Assembly (NCBI GenBank): GCA_944346885.1
Contig: CALVMR010000014.1
Location: 86,656 to 150,655 of the forward strand
Reading direction: 5' to 3'
DNA length: 64,000 nt
Source of the DNA: an uncultured Clostridia bacterium
GTDB lineage: Bacteria; Bacillota; Clostridia; Christensenellales; Borkfalkiaceae
Both the position numbers and the translations under genes were made by a program. The notes below the pieces were generated by a model that was given only the letters and a program-made list of their open reading frames with translations, was not told where the DNA came from and made no database searches. Of this stretch, positions 25,230-34,285 are shown piece after piece. Numbering within the stretch: position 1 is the first letter of the stretch; each line of letters opens with the position of its first letter.

Positions 25230-28200
25230 ATGGCAAAAAGTAAACGTTCCGGAAAGCTGAGGTTCTTGACCCTGCTGCTCTCTCTCCTGATGGTATTCTC
25301 CTTCGGCGCCGTTGCGGTCGCATGCGCCACGGACGATACGTCGGAGGACGACAGCACGACCGAATCCCGCACGGACACACAGACCTTTTCCAACGCGGAT
25401 TTCGAATTTTTTACGGACAGCGACGGCAGCTACCTGATCGGCAGCGCCAGCAACTGGTCGAGTTCTACCGTTTCCAACGGCAGCACCTCCCCCTCTACCT
25501 CCCCCAAAACGGGGATCGTAGACACGCAGAGCCGCAGCCTCCCCTTTGACGAAGCGTCTTGGGCGGAGTACGTTGCCGACCCCGAAAACGAGACCTTCGA
25601 TTGGAGCGGCTTCTACTACGCCTTTAAAGATTATGTTTATTACGACGGGTTGGACGAAGAGGACGATGCGGACGAGCTGGAAGACGCGGAGTACTTTACG
25701 GACATCGACAACTACTACGACGTGCCCGGCTACGACCTATTCGCCGCATGGCTGCAAACGGAGGACGGCAAAGCCGCGCTGGAAAACGCCGGGTTTGCCG
25801 AGGACGATTTCAGCGATTCGGATAAGGACGACCTCTTGAACGAGGCACTTGCCGAAAAATACATCGAATTTATCCGCGGCGTCAACCCCGGCACGCACTG
25901 GGCGGACGAAACCAACGCCGACGAGCTGGACGAAGAAAACGGCACGCACGTTTTGATGCTGCACAACTACCGCACCAACGACAACGGTACGGCGATGCGG
26001 TATGCCTCCACTTCCATCACCCTGCAAGCGGGCACGGCGGCTTCCGTTTCCCTGTGGGTGAAAACGTACGGGCTCACCTATAACAACAATACCCCGATCA
26101 CGACGAACAACCGCGGCGCCTTTATCGAGATCGCCAACTCCGTCGGCGGCACCTCGCAGGACCCGCTCACCGTGCGCAACATCAACACGCAGCTGCAAAA
26201 CCCCGACGGGGAAAACAACGGCTGGATGGAATACACATTCTACCTGCGCGCCTCTTCCTATGCGAGCACCACGTTCACGGTCAACCTCGGACTCGGCAGA
26301 CAGGCGCCCGGCACCACGCAGAACGTTTACGAATATGTGCAGGGCTACGCCTTCTTTGACGACCTCACCTACAACGTATTCAAAGCGAGCGATTGGGACG
26401 CCATCGTCGACGGCAGCTATTCGGCGGATCTGAACGGAGACGGCGAAGAAGAGACGACGGCGGCAGTCGGCAGCGGTCAAACCTACAAATTCGACTCCTC
26501 CACCCTCGACGACAGCGCGATCTTCAACGCGCAGACGGCGACAAACAACGTGTTTGCGCTCGATCTGGACGAGCTGACCAATGCAAGCGGCACAAGCGTT
26601 TTGACCGCCGTTGACATCTCTTCCGCAGCGCCCGCCCTCACAAAGGACGACAAGGGCAACACCGTCGAATACCTTGCGGGCGGCTCCGCGCTGATCGGAA
26701 CCAACGACGCGGCGCTCTCCGGAAAAGTTACGGCAGAGGCGATCACGGGGACGGGATCGCAATACGCCAAACCCGTTCAAGACAGCTTTGCAAACTTCTC
26801 TTCTCTCCCCTTCGGCACGGGCAGCATTTTGATGCTGTACAGCGGCAAAGGCGCGCCTTACACCGCCGCCGTGGAGGACGAGGGCACGTTCACCGTACAC
26901 AAAGACGAAACGCTGATGGTCTCCTTCTGGGTCAAGACCTCCGAACTGCAAGGCGGCACGGGCGCCACGGTAAAGCTGCTCGACGCGGAGAACGAATCGA
27001 CGATCGGCGCCGTGGATACGACCACGCTGGCAACGGTGGACATCAAGGACGACTATAACAAGACGGAAGACATCTTCGACGGATGGCAGTTCTGCGCCTT
27101 TTACGTGACGACGGAGGAGGACGAGCTGAGCTTCTCGCTGGAATTCTCCTTCGGGCAGACGCCCGCTTCCTTTGCGGATACCGCGATCTCTTCCTATGTG
27201 CCGGGCTTTGCGGCGTTTGCGGACCTGCGCACCTACCGCATGACCGAGGAGCAAGCCGCCCTTGCCGCAACGGGCACTTACGCCCTCAGCGTTACGCTCT
27301 CCGGCGACGAATACAGCGGCGCGCCTTCTTTTGACAGCCCCGCCACCAACGACAAGTCTCTCGAAACGGGTATCGCCGCCCCCGCAAACTATACGGGCGT
27401 ATACGGCGGCAGCTACCATGTGGGCGGCACCAGCCAAGACGCGGACGTGAACGCGCAAAATTCTTTGGCTTCCGCAGGGCTTTTGAGCAAAAAACACTTT
27501 GCTTCTTACAAAAACGACGCACAAAACAGCGCGTGGATCGGCGTGCTGGACGACTTCTTTACCTCCGTCTCTTCCGCGCTGACGGATAGCGTATGGGCGG
27601 AGATCTTCGGCGACAGCGAACAGCCGCTGCTCATCGCGCAGACGGTGCGCAATTCGTACGGATACATTGCAAACAGCAACTCCACCATCTCCGCCGACGC
27701 CGAATCGCTGACGCAGATCGTGGTCCGCGTGAAGCTCTCCCCCGGCGCGAGCGCGTACGTGTACCTCATCGACACCGCCGTGCCCGACGAAGACGAAACG
27801 GACGCCAAGCTGTATGCGGATACGCTGCACCACGAAACGGGCATCTCCTACCGCTACGACGAAGACGGCAACCTCGTCAACCTCGACCCCGACGACGAAG
27901 AGTACGACCGCCGCGACAATATCCTGCTCTACTACCAGGATAACGGGCTGTGGGCAAAGACGCGCAGCTACACCGGCAGCGAATATTACGCCAACCTCGC
28001 CAACTACGAAACGGACAAGGACGGCAACAAGACAGATAAAAACGGAAACATCGTTTATTACGCACACGACGGCGCTTTCTACCGCTATTACGATGAAGAT
28101 ACGAACCTCTATGAAGTTGCGGTAAAAGACTTTACCGAAGCGGGCATCGACCTGACCGGCGCGCAGCTGCAAGGCGTTTCCGACAAGATGCTCTACCAAA

Positions 28201-29177
28201 AGGTGGAGAACACGACGGACAGGGTTTCGGGTTGGATCTATATCCGCTTCTTCATCGCGGCGGGCGACGAAAGCAAAACGTACCGCCTCGAACTGTGGTC
28301 GGGCGACCGCCAAGCGGTCAACACCGACAACACCGCCGCGGCAAACTTTGTCATCTTTGACACGGTGGAATACGGCGAAGTAGAACAGGAAACGTACGTC
28401 TCCTCCCGCCTTACCGCCCTTGCCAAAGAGCTCGGCTATACCGACGCCGAAGCGCTGCAAGAGGCATACGAAAGCGACCCCGCCGCGTTCATGAACGGGA
28501 TCGCAAAGAAGCAGGACGGCAGCGATTACACGAACAGTTTGGCAACGCCGTCGCTCGTGTACTACCGCTACTCGCTGTACGACGATGCGGATTACGCCTC
28601 CTACGACGGCAGCCGCACGGATGCGGAAGACCCCTATTCCGGGTACGACCCCGCTTCGTATGAAAACGAAGTCGCCTACCTGCAATATGCCTACACCGAA
28701 AAGTACGGCGTCACCTACTACGATACCTTTGTGAACTTTGCGGCAAACGAAGTCACCGTTTCCGCCGCAGCCGACGACGACACGACGACCGACGACGACA
28801 CGGACGATTCGCCCGATTACAACATTTGGCTGCTCGTCTCCTCCATCCTGCTCGCCGCAGCTCTCATTCTCACGCTGCTCACGCTGCTGCTGCGCAAACT
28901 GCTCTCCGGCATGAAGCGCAAGAGCGAGGAAAAAGCATCGCCCGCGTACAGCAACAAGCGCAGCATCTATATCCGCAAGCTCCGCCGCGAAGAGGCTGAA
29001 AACGAGGAAGCCGAAGACGAGGACGACGAAGAGCTGTTCACGGACGAAGAGCTGTACAACGAAACCGAGGAAGACGCGGAAAGCGCCGAAGAAGACGCGC
29101 CGAGCGAAGAAACACCGAGCGAAGACGCGCCCGACGAAAACGCCGAAGGCGAAAACGGCGGCGACAAAACCGAGTGA
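25230..29177 (+). CDS. Large acidic surface protein with three related beta-sandwich modules
   Basis: The 1315-residue protein has an N-terminal signal segment (about 10-34) ending in VAVAC, a possible but weak lipobox. Three internally related modules follow, each opening with a [VI]-x-[FLV]-[WR]-V-K strand (about 273, 563 and 830), then a GW strand and a closing F-x-D/F-D-x-x-x-Y block (about 375, 663 and 1042). They resemble carbohydrate-binding jelly-roll modules. A membrane helix (about 1196-1222), a basic cytosolic segment and an extremely acidic tail of about 60 residues end the protein. It probably sits on the cell surface. The ATG at 25230 has AAAGGTG upstream. No family is recognised. 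Confidence 0.85.
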   Translation: MAKSKRSGKLRFLTLLLSLLMVFSFGAVAVACATDDTSEDDSTTESRTDTQTFSNADFEFFTDSDGSYLIGSASNWSSSTVSNGSTSPSTSPKTGIVDTQSRSLPFDEASWAEYVADPENETFDWSGFYYAFKDYVYYDGLDEEDDADELEDAEYFTDIDNYYDVPGYDLFAAWLQTEDGKAALENAGFAEDDFSDSDKDDLLNEALAEKYIEFIRGVNPGTHWADETNADELDEENGTHVLMLHNYRTNDNGTAMRYASTSITLQAGTAASVSLWVKTYGLTYNNNTPITTNNRGAFIEIANSVGGTSQDPLTVRNINTQLQNPDGENNGWMEYTFYLRASSYASTTFTVNLGLGRQAPGTTQNVYEYVQGYAFFDDLTYNVFKASDWDAIVDGSYSADLNGDGEEETTAAVGSGQTYKFDSSTLDDSAIFNAQTATNNVFALDLDELTNASGTSVLTAVDISSAAPALTKDDKGNTVEYLAGGSALIGTNDAALSGKVTAEAITGTGSQYAKPVQDSFANFSSLPFGTGSILMLYSGKGAPYTAAVEDEGTFTVHKDETLMVSFWVKTSELQGGTGATVKLLDAENESTIGAVDTTTLATVDIKDDYNKTEDIFDGWQFCAFYVTTEEDELSFSLEFSFGQTPASFADTAISSYVPGFAAFADLRTYRMTEEQAALAATGTYALSVTLSGDEYSGAPSFDSPATNDKSLETGIAAPANYTGVYGGSYHVGGTSQDADVNAQNSLASAGLLSKKHFASYKNDAQNSAWIGVLDDFFTSVSSALTDSVWAEIFGDSEQPLLIAQTVRNSYGYIANSNSTISADAESLTQIVVRVKLSPGASAYVYLIDTAVPDEDETDAKLYADTLHHETGISYRYDEDGNLVNLDPDDEEYDRRDNILLYYQDNGLWAKTRSYTGSEYYANLANYETDKDGNKTDKNGNIVYYAHDGAFYRYYDEDTNLYEVAVKDFTEAGIDLTGAQLQGVSDKMLYQKVENTTDRVSGWIYIRFFIAAGDESKTYRLELWSGDRQAVNTDNTAAANFVIFDTVEYGEVEQETYVSSRLTALAKELGYTDAEALQEAYESDPAAFMNGIAKKQDGSDYTNSLATPSLVYYRYSLYDDADYASYDGSRTDAEDPYSGYDPASYENEVAYLQYAYTEKYGVTYYDTFVNFAANEVTVSAAADDDTTTDDDTDDSPDYNIWLLVSSILLAAALILTLLTLLLRKLLSGMKRKSEEKASPAYSNKRSIYIRKLRREEAENEEAEDEDDEELFTDEELYNETEEDAESAEEDAPSEETPSEDAPDENAEGENGGDKTE

Positions 29178-29201
29178 TCCTAAGCAATGACCAAACGAGC
29201 A

Positions 29202-29234
29202 AGCGGCGGCCCCGAACGGGACCGCCGCTTTTTC
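29202..29234 (+). terminator. Terminator of the surface-protein gene
   Basis: AGCGGCGG-CCC / GGG-CCGCCGCT with a GAAC loop, followed by TTTTTCTT. Confidence 0.85.
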
Positions 29235-29282
29235 TTACCCAAGCGCCGCACTTTGTTTTGAAAAGTCATCCGAACAAAAAAT

Positions 29283-30575
29283 TTATTCCGCCAAAGCGTT
29301 CCCCGTACGGCGCAAACCCTTCGGGAGATGGTTTTTGAGCACGCCGCCCGCACTCTTTGCCAAACCGAGCGCATACCCGCCGTACGTTACGGCGCACCAG
29401 CCGTTTGGAAGGGACGCAGGGAGCGTTTCTCCCGCAAAGTACCTTGCCGCCTGTTCCGCATCCAAGGCGGCGCAGCGGCAAAACGGGCAGGCGGGCGACG
29501 CCATCGCCAAGGCGTGCGACGGTTCAAAACGGTCTCCGCGTACCTCGCCCAGCTTTAAGCCCGCGCGCAGCACACGGACCCCGCGCAGCACAGGCAATTC
29601 CTCCGGCAGCGCACAAAGCGCGTCTCCGAAAGACGCGAGCCGCGCCCATTCGGTGCGCGCGAGCGCATCCGCCGCAAACGCGCGGAAAGCCGAAAGCGCG
29701 CGGCGCTCGGCGCCCGCGTTTGCAAGCCTGCCGCGGTACGCCCGCTCGCCCTCGCTTACAAAACATGCCGCGTAATGCCCCTCGCCGCGGACGCGGTGCG
29801 GATACAGTTTTTCCTCGCGGATCAAGCTGAGCTGCGGAAAGGCGCGCACCAGCCAAGCGGCGTTTTCCTCGTCCTCTTCGGCGGAAAACGTACAGGTAGA
29901 ATAGACGAGCGTTCCGCCGGGCGCAAGCATCTTTACCGCCGACGCCAAGATCTTTTTTTGGCGCGCGGCGCACATTTGCACCGTCTCCTCGCTCCATTGC
30001 GCGGCAGCCTCTTCCTCTTTGCGCAGCATCCCTTCCCCGGAACAGGGGGCATCGACCAAGATCTTATCGAAATACCCGCCCAGCTGCTCTGCCAAGCGTT
30101 CGGGGTCGGCACAGGTGACGACGGCGTTTTCGATCCCCAAGCGCTCCACGTTTTGCAGCAGCACCTGCGCGCGGGCGGGAATCTTTTCGTTGAGCACCAA
30201 AACCCCGCCGCCACGCATCGCCTGCGCAAGCTGCGTTCCTTTTCCGCCCGGCGCGCTGCAAAGGTCGAGCACGCGCTCTCCCGCCCGCGCGCCCAGCATG
30301 GGCGCGGCGCACATGGCGCTCGGTTCCTGCACATAATACAGCCCCGCGTCGTGGTAAAAGCTCTGCCCCGGCTTTTGCGCGGCAATATAAAAGCCGTTTT
30401 CCTCCCACGGCACCCGTTCGAGCGAAAACGGCGAAAGGGCGCGGAACGCCTCCGCCCCGATCTTCAATATATTGACGCGGATCCCGCGCACGGGCGGCTG
30501 CGAAAGGCACGCCTCGTACGCGGAAAATTCTTCTCCCAAAAGCGCGCGCATGCGCGCCGCGTAGCGTTCGTTCAA
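29283..30575 (-). CDS. RsmB/NOP2-family RNA (cytosine-5) methyltransferase, RsmF type
   Basis: The 430-residue protein has the SAM motif DLCSAPGGKGTQLAQ (about 104-118), the catalytic-site motif VDAPCSGEGMLRK (about 176-188) and the second cysteine motif VYSTCTFSAEEDEEN (about 224-238). A C-terminal domain like that of RsmF follows. It methylates cytosines in 16S rRNA. The start is taken as TTG at 30575: it overlaps the TGA of the exonuclease gene, has GGGGGT upstream, and yields the family-like N-terminus MNERYAARMRALLGEEF. Confidence 0.9.
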   Translation of the reverse strand: MNERYAARMRALLGEEFSAYEACLSQPPVRGIRVNILKIGAEAFRALSPFSLERVPWEENGFYIAAQKPGQSFYHDAGLYYVQEPSAMCAAPMLGARAGERVLDLCSAPGGKGTQLAQAMRGGGVLVLNEKIPARAQVLLQNVERLGIENAVVTCADPERLAEQLGGYFDKILVDAPCSGEGMLRKEEEAAAQWSEETVQMCAARQKKILASAVKMLAPGGTLVYSTCTFSAEEDEENAAWLVRAFPQLSLIREEKLYPHRVRGEGHYAACFVSEGERAYRGRLANAGAERRALSAFRAFAADALARTEWARLASFGDALCALPEELPVLRGVRVLRAGLKLGEVRGDRFEPSHALAMASPACPFCRCAALDAEQAARYFAGETLPASLPNGWCAVTYGGYALGLAKSAGGVLKNHLPKGLRRTGNALAE

Positions 30576-31543
30576 CGGCTGACCCCCAGTTCGCTGCAAA
30601 GCTGCGCGATCGTGCAGATCTCGCCGATCTGCCCTTCCCTGCGCAGCTTCTCCGCGCTCTGCGCGCGCGGGCTGTCATCCTCTTCGCCGGCGACAAATAC
30701 GTTGCAGCCCGAAAGTTTCAGCGAATATTTTCCGCCCCGCTTTACGATCTCTTTGACCAGCCCTTTGGCAAAGGGCACATCCTCTTCGATGGAGCGCGAA
30801 AAGCTGAACCGCTTCCCTTTCAGCTCGTTGCTCTGCGGGCGGACGCGGTAGCCGTACACGAAGTCGTTGAATTTTGAACGCCGTTCGCCGCGCTCGCGCT
30901 TTTCCCGCCGCTTTTCGGCAAGGTATTCGCTGCGCCGCTGCGAAACACAGGCGGAGTACTGCCCGCCCGCGATCTTTCCGAGGCGGACGCCGTACTTTTT
31001 CAGCAATTCCTCCACCGAACAGCCGTCGTGCTCGCACATCTCCTGCGCCACGCGCATGGTCGCGTACGCGTCGTCTGCCGCGCGGTGCGGGGTGTAGTCG
31101 ATCTCAAAGATTTTTGTCAACGCTTCCAGCCCCGTTTGGCGGTCAAACGTTTCCGTCATCGCCATATAGATCACCTGCGTATCCGCAAACGAAAAGCGGA
31201 ACGACGGCAGATGATACCGCCGCGTTTCCAAATTGAGATACTTCACGTCGTTCATGGCGGCATGCCCGAACACGAGTTTATCCTCTCCCTCCAAGATCTC
31301 TTTGATGCGGGGGTAAAACTTTTTAAAATCGGGCAGTTTGGAAAAGCTGTCGTAATCGTACGGCAGCACGATCCCGCCGCCGCCGTGATCGGTCAAATGA
31401 AATTTTCCGTTCGGGTTAATGCGGATATCTTCCTTTTCAAGGATGCGAAATTGCTCGTCGGCAATGCAATACCCGAACACGCAGATCTTTGCCACGTTTT
31501 TATACACGCAGGCGCATTCGATGTCAAAAAAAACGTACTTCAT
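30572..31543 (-). CDS. DEDDh 3'-5' exonuclease with C-terminal BRCT-like domain
   Basis: The 323-residue protein starts with an exonuclease domain of the DnaQ type: VFFDIECACVY (Exo I, D and E at about 7-9), FADTQVIYMAM (Exo II) and HRAADDAYATM (Exo III, about 153-163). The C-terminal 75 residues (KYSLKLSGCNVFVAGEEDD ... QLCSELG) fit a BRCT-like fold. Such proteins trim 3' ends in repair; the target is unknown. The adjacent methyltransferase is translationally coupled to it. Confidence 0.85.
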   Translation of the reverse strand: MKYVFFDIECACVYKNVAKICVFGYCIADEQFRILEKEDIRINPNGKFHLTDHGGGGIVLPYDYDSFSKLPDFKKFYPRIKEILEGEDKLVFGHAAMNDVKYLNLETRRYHLPSFRFSFADTQVIYMAMTETFDRQTGLEALTKIFEIDYTPHRAADDAYATMRVAQEMCEHDGCSVEELLKKYGVRLGKIAGGQYSACVSQRRSEYLAEKRREKRERGERRSKFNDFVYGYRVRPQSNELKGKRFSFSRSIEEDVPFAKGLVKEIVKRGGKYSLKLSGCNVFVAGEEDDSPRAQSAEKLRREGQIGEICTIAQLCSELGVSR

Positions 31544-31579
31544 TCCTTTATCGCTGCAAAGTTTTTCTCTTCGGTTACG

Positions 31580-31609
31580 ATTATACCATAAACCGACCCC
31601 GTTTGTAAA
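31580..31609 (-). promoter_or_regulatory. Predicted promoter of the exonuclease-methyltransferase pair
   Basis: TTTACA, 18-nt spacer, TATAAT on the minus strand, about 30 nt upstream of the ATG at 31543. Confidence 0.65.
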
Positions 31610-31648
31610 GCCCTTTCCCCCTGCTGCGCCCGTCCGAAACAGGCAGAG

Positions 31649-31674
31649 CGGCGGGCAAGATCTGCCCGCCGCCG
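31649..31674 (-). terminator. Hairpin after the ferritin-like gene
   Basis: GCGGCGGGCA / TGCCCGCCGC, 12 nt beyond the stop at 31687. There is no T-run on either strand, so it is a weak terminator candidate. Confidence 0.4.
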
Positions 31675-31686
31675 CAATGCGTTTGT

Positions 31687-32934
31687 TTACGCACCCTTGA
31701 TGCGCGCAAGGTCCGCGTTGACCTGCTCGCGCCCGCTCAGCTCGCGGACGGGGTGCGCCTTTTCCTCAAAGCGATAATCCTTGCCGAATTTTTTGATGGT
31801 CTTTTCGATCACGGTATGGCTGGCAAGGCTCTTCACGTTCCCCTGTACCGCGCGGTTGTACCCGAAGAACCGATAGCCGTCCGGCAGCTCGTTGATATCG
31901 GCAAAGCTCTCCGAATGCCCCGTCAGGCGCACGCTTTTGAGCACTTCGCGGATATAACTCTTTTGCGGCGCAAACTGGATGGGTTCGGGGAAGGCGCCGC
32001 CCTCCGGAAAGATCTGCTGCCACACCTTTCCCTCGTACTTTTCCATCATCGCCGTTGCAAACTTTAAGTGCGACAGCTCCTCTTCAAAGTGCATCTCCCA
32101 GATCGAACGGATCCGCGCGTCCGTTTCGTCCTGCATGCAAGACCAGTACAGGTAACACTCCGTATATTCGTGCATGACCATGCAGGTGAACATATCCACG
32201 GTGGGGTCGGAAAGGCACCCGTACCCCGTAACGTGCTGTTCCTCGATCATGGCGATCTCCGAATACAGCTTTCTTCCCAGCTCCGAATCGTAGAGGTTGG
32301 CAACGTTGAGGTAGTAATTCATCGTCTGCTGCTCCGCCGCCGTGATGATGGCAACGTTCAGGCGCGTAACGGGGTCGTTCAAAAAGTTGTTGATATAAAA
32401 ATTGACGTCGTCTCCGGGGTGCCGCGCTTCGGAAACGGTGGGCCGCCCCGGCATGATCTCGGTATACCCGCCGACCAGCTTTTCCGCGTGGATGCCGCGT
32501 TCAAAGTCTAAAAGGTCGGCATAGCGGTAGAGATGGTCAAAGTCCTCCAACAGCGCAAAATCCAGCTGCTTTTTGACGTAACCGTTCTTTTCGCGCTGCG
32601 CCAAAATGGCGGTGAGATCGACGGCGAGCTGCTCGTAGCCGATGGTATGCTCCAAAATGCTCTCGCCGCGCGGCTTTAAACAAGCGATGCGCTTTTGCTG
32701 CTGCTGTTCGCCGCGGCGGATGAGCGCCATCCCTCTGCGCACCTCGTTGTTGGGGCAATGGCGCGTCCAGCGAGAGGTGTTCCAGATCGCCTCAAATTCG
32801 GTGCCGTTCATCAAAATGGTGCGCACGCGCGTGTAGGGATCCACCGTCTCCTTGTCGTACGGTTTTACGTTGATGCTCTTCCAGTTTTTATACGTTCTGT
32901 TGATATCTTTTGCGCTCTCTTCAAATGGATTCAT
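31687..32934 (-). CDS. Ferritin-like (diiron-type) protein of unknown function
   Basis: The 415-residue soluble protein is rich in helices. It contains paired Glu/His motifs typical of ferritin-like four-helix bundles: EDFDHLYRYADL (about 129-140), TAAEQQTMNYYLN (about 197-209), EIAMIEEQHVTGYG (about 225-238) and EMHFEEELSHLKFA (about 280-293). The E-x-x-H pairs suggest a di-metal site, but which residues bind cannot be fixed. The enzymatic role is unknown. GGAGG lies 6 nt before the ATG. It stands alone, divergent from the nucleosidase-luxS operon. Confidence 0.75.
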   Translation of the reverse strand: MNPFEESAKDINRTYKNWKSINVKPYDKETVDPYTRVRTILMNGTEFEAIWNTSRWTRHCPNNEVRRGMALIRRGEQQQQKRIACLKPRGESILEHTIGYEQLAVDLTAILAQREKNGYVKKQLDFALLEDFDHLYRYADLLDFERGIHAEKLVGGYTEIMPGRPTVSEARHPGDDVNFYINNFLNDPVTRLNVAIITAAEQQTMNYYLNVANLYDSELGRKLYSEIAMIEEQHVTGYGCLSDPTVDMFTCMVMHEYTECYLYWSCMQDETDARIRSIWEMHFEEELSHLKFATAMMEKYEGKVWQQIFPEGGAFPEPIQFAPQKSYIREVLKSVRLTGHSESFADINELPDGYRFFGYNRAVQGNVKSLASHTVIEKTIKKFGKDYRFEEKAHPVRELSGREQVNADLARIKGA

Positions 32935-32998
32935 GGCGTTCCTCCTTGCCGAAACTTGAAATTATTATCGACGGAGCCGCCTTTTCTTATTCAAAACA

Positions 32999-33027
32999 TT
33001 GCAAAAAAAAGGAATTTTTGCTACAAT
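32999..33027 (+). promoter_or_regulatory. Promoter of the nucleosidase-luxS-ung-apgM operon
   Basis: TTGCAA, 17-nt spacer, TACAAT. The start site would be near 33034, giving a 15-nt leader that contains AGGAGA. Confidence 0.75.
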
Positions 33028-33048
33028 AAAAGGAACAGGAGACACGCC

Positions 33049-33714
33049 ATGCTGACAGCCGTCGTTGCCATGCAAAAGGAAGCGGATGCGCTTCTTTTGC
33101 AAGCCGAAATCACGCGCCGCTATACCCTTTGCGGAAAACAGGTCACGGAAGGGAGCGCCTTCGGGCAGCCCTTTGCGCTCGTGCTTTCGGGCGTCGGCAA
33201 GAGCAACGCGGCGGCGGCGGCAATGCTTGCCGTGTGCGCGCTCAAAGCGGAAAGGCTGTTCAACTTCGGTTTGGCGGGCGGCGTTTCGCCGCGGGCGGAG
33301 ATCGGAAAGGTGCTTGCCGTAGAACGCGCCGTACAATACGACTTTGACCTGAGCGAGCTCAACAAAACGCCCAAAGGCACCCTCGACGAATACGATTCCC
33401 CCTATTTTTCCCTGTTTTGCGAAAGCGCCTTTGAAAAAGCCGTGCTCGCCACGGGAGACAGGCTGAACGATTCGGAGGCGGACCTGCCGCTGCTGCACGC
33501 CCTCGGCGCGGACGTGCGCGACATGGAGGGCGCGGCGCTTGCACACGTTGCCCGCTTTACGGGAACGCCGCTTTGCGCGTACAAAGCGGTTTCAAACCGC
33601 GCGGGCGCCACAAGCGTGGAAGAATACCTGCAAAACCAGACCAAGGCGCTCAATGCCCTGCGGCAGGCGATGCCGCAGATCGTACGGGAGGCAGCCCATG
33701 CAGCAAAAATGTAA
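33049..33714 (+). CDS. Nucleoside-cleaving (MTA/SAH nucleosidase-type) protein
   Basis: The 221-residue protein of the PNP/UDP superfamily has AMQKEAD with the Glu matching catalytic Glu12 of E. coli MTAN, the phosphate-loop-like LSGVGKSNAA (about 46-55), FGLAGGVSP and DMEGAALAHVA (about 162-172). Coupling to luxS suggests S-adenosylhomocysteine hydrolysis to S-ribosylhomocysteine and adenine. However, the site of the general-acid Asp (Asp197 in E. coli, in a SD-x-A motif) reads YKAVSNRAG, with Asn. A different substrate, as in futalosine hydrolases, or reduced activity is possible, so no symbol is given. Confidence 0.85.
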   Translation: MLTAVVAMQKEADALLLQAEITRRYTLCGKQVTEGSAFGQPFALVLSGVGKSNAAAAAMLAVCALKAERLFNFGLAGGVSPRAEIGKVLAVERAVQYDFDLSELNKTPKGTLDEYDSPYFSLFCESAFEKAVLATGDRLNDSEADLPLLHALGADVRDMEGAALAHVARFTGTPLCAYKAVSNRAGATSVEEYLQNQTKALNALRQAMPQIVREAAHAAKM

Positions 33715-34285
33715 ACAAAACGGCGCAAAAACGGAAAGCCGCGCCGAAGCGCAAACACCCGCGCAGAGCGCAGCAAAGGTGGAAAGCCGCGCCGAAAGGC
33801 GGGATTTTACGATCGCATCCTTCCAAAAAGATCACGACAGGCTGCAACCCGGTTTTTACTTTTCCACCCTGCAAAAAAACGTTTGCACCTTCGATCTCCG
33901 CTTCAAAAAGCCGAACGCGGGCGATTTTTTGGCGCAGGCGGCGCTGCACAGCATCGAACACATGCTCGCCACGGCACTGCGCGGCGGAACTTACGGCGAG
34001 CACATCCTCTATTTCGGCCCGATGGGCTGCCGCACGGGGTTTTACCTGCTGACGGAGGGCATGCGCGTTTGTGACGCCCTTACCGCCGTAAAAAACGCGA
34101 TCGCGGATGCGCTCGGCTATGCCTTTGTACCGGGCGCACAAAAAAAGGAGTGCGGCAATTATTTGGAACACGACCTGCGCGGCGCAAAAGCAGAACTCTC
34201 CTCGTACCTTTCGCTGTTAAACGGGCTTTCCGCGGAGGCGATCGAACGGGAAGAGGCGCGCAAAGCGGAAAAGGAGAAAGCATGA
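33698..34285 (+). CDS. luxS: S-ribosylhomocysteine lyase LuxS
   Basis: The 195-residue protein carries the LuxS metal site HSIEH (about 88-92) and the catalytic cysteine in MGCRTGFYL (about 108-116). The third metal ligand is in ECGNY. It cleaves S-ribosylhomocysteine to homocysteine and DPD, the precursor of autoinducer-2. The first 35 residues are an extension with a repeated ESRAE motif not found in typical LuxS (about 155-170 residues). The ATG at 33698 has GGGAGG upstream and overlaps the nucleosidase gene by 17 nt. Confidence 0.96.
   Translation: MQQKCKQNGAKTESRAEAQTPAQSAAKVESRAERRDFTIASFQKDHDRLQPGFYFSTLQKNVCTFDLRFKKPNAGDFLAQAALHSIEHMLATALRGGTYGEHILYFGPMGCRTGFYLLTEGMRVCDALTAVKNAIADALGYAFVPGAQKKECGNYLEHDLRGAKAELSSYLSLLNGLSAEAIEREEARKAEKEKA

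Noticed and set aside
25737..28685. A 982-codon open frame on the minus strand opposite the surface protein
   Set aside because: It is an antisense shadow created by biased codon use (few A/T in third positions). It has no ribosome site, no recognisable motif and an odd composition, while the plus-strand protein has a signal, modules and a membrane anchor.
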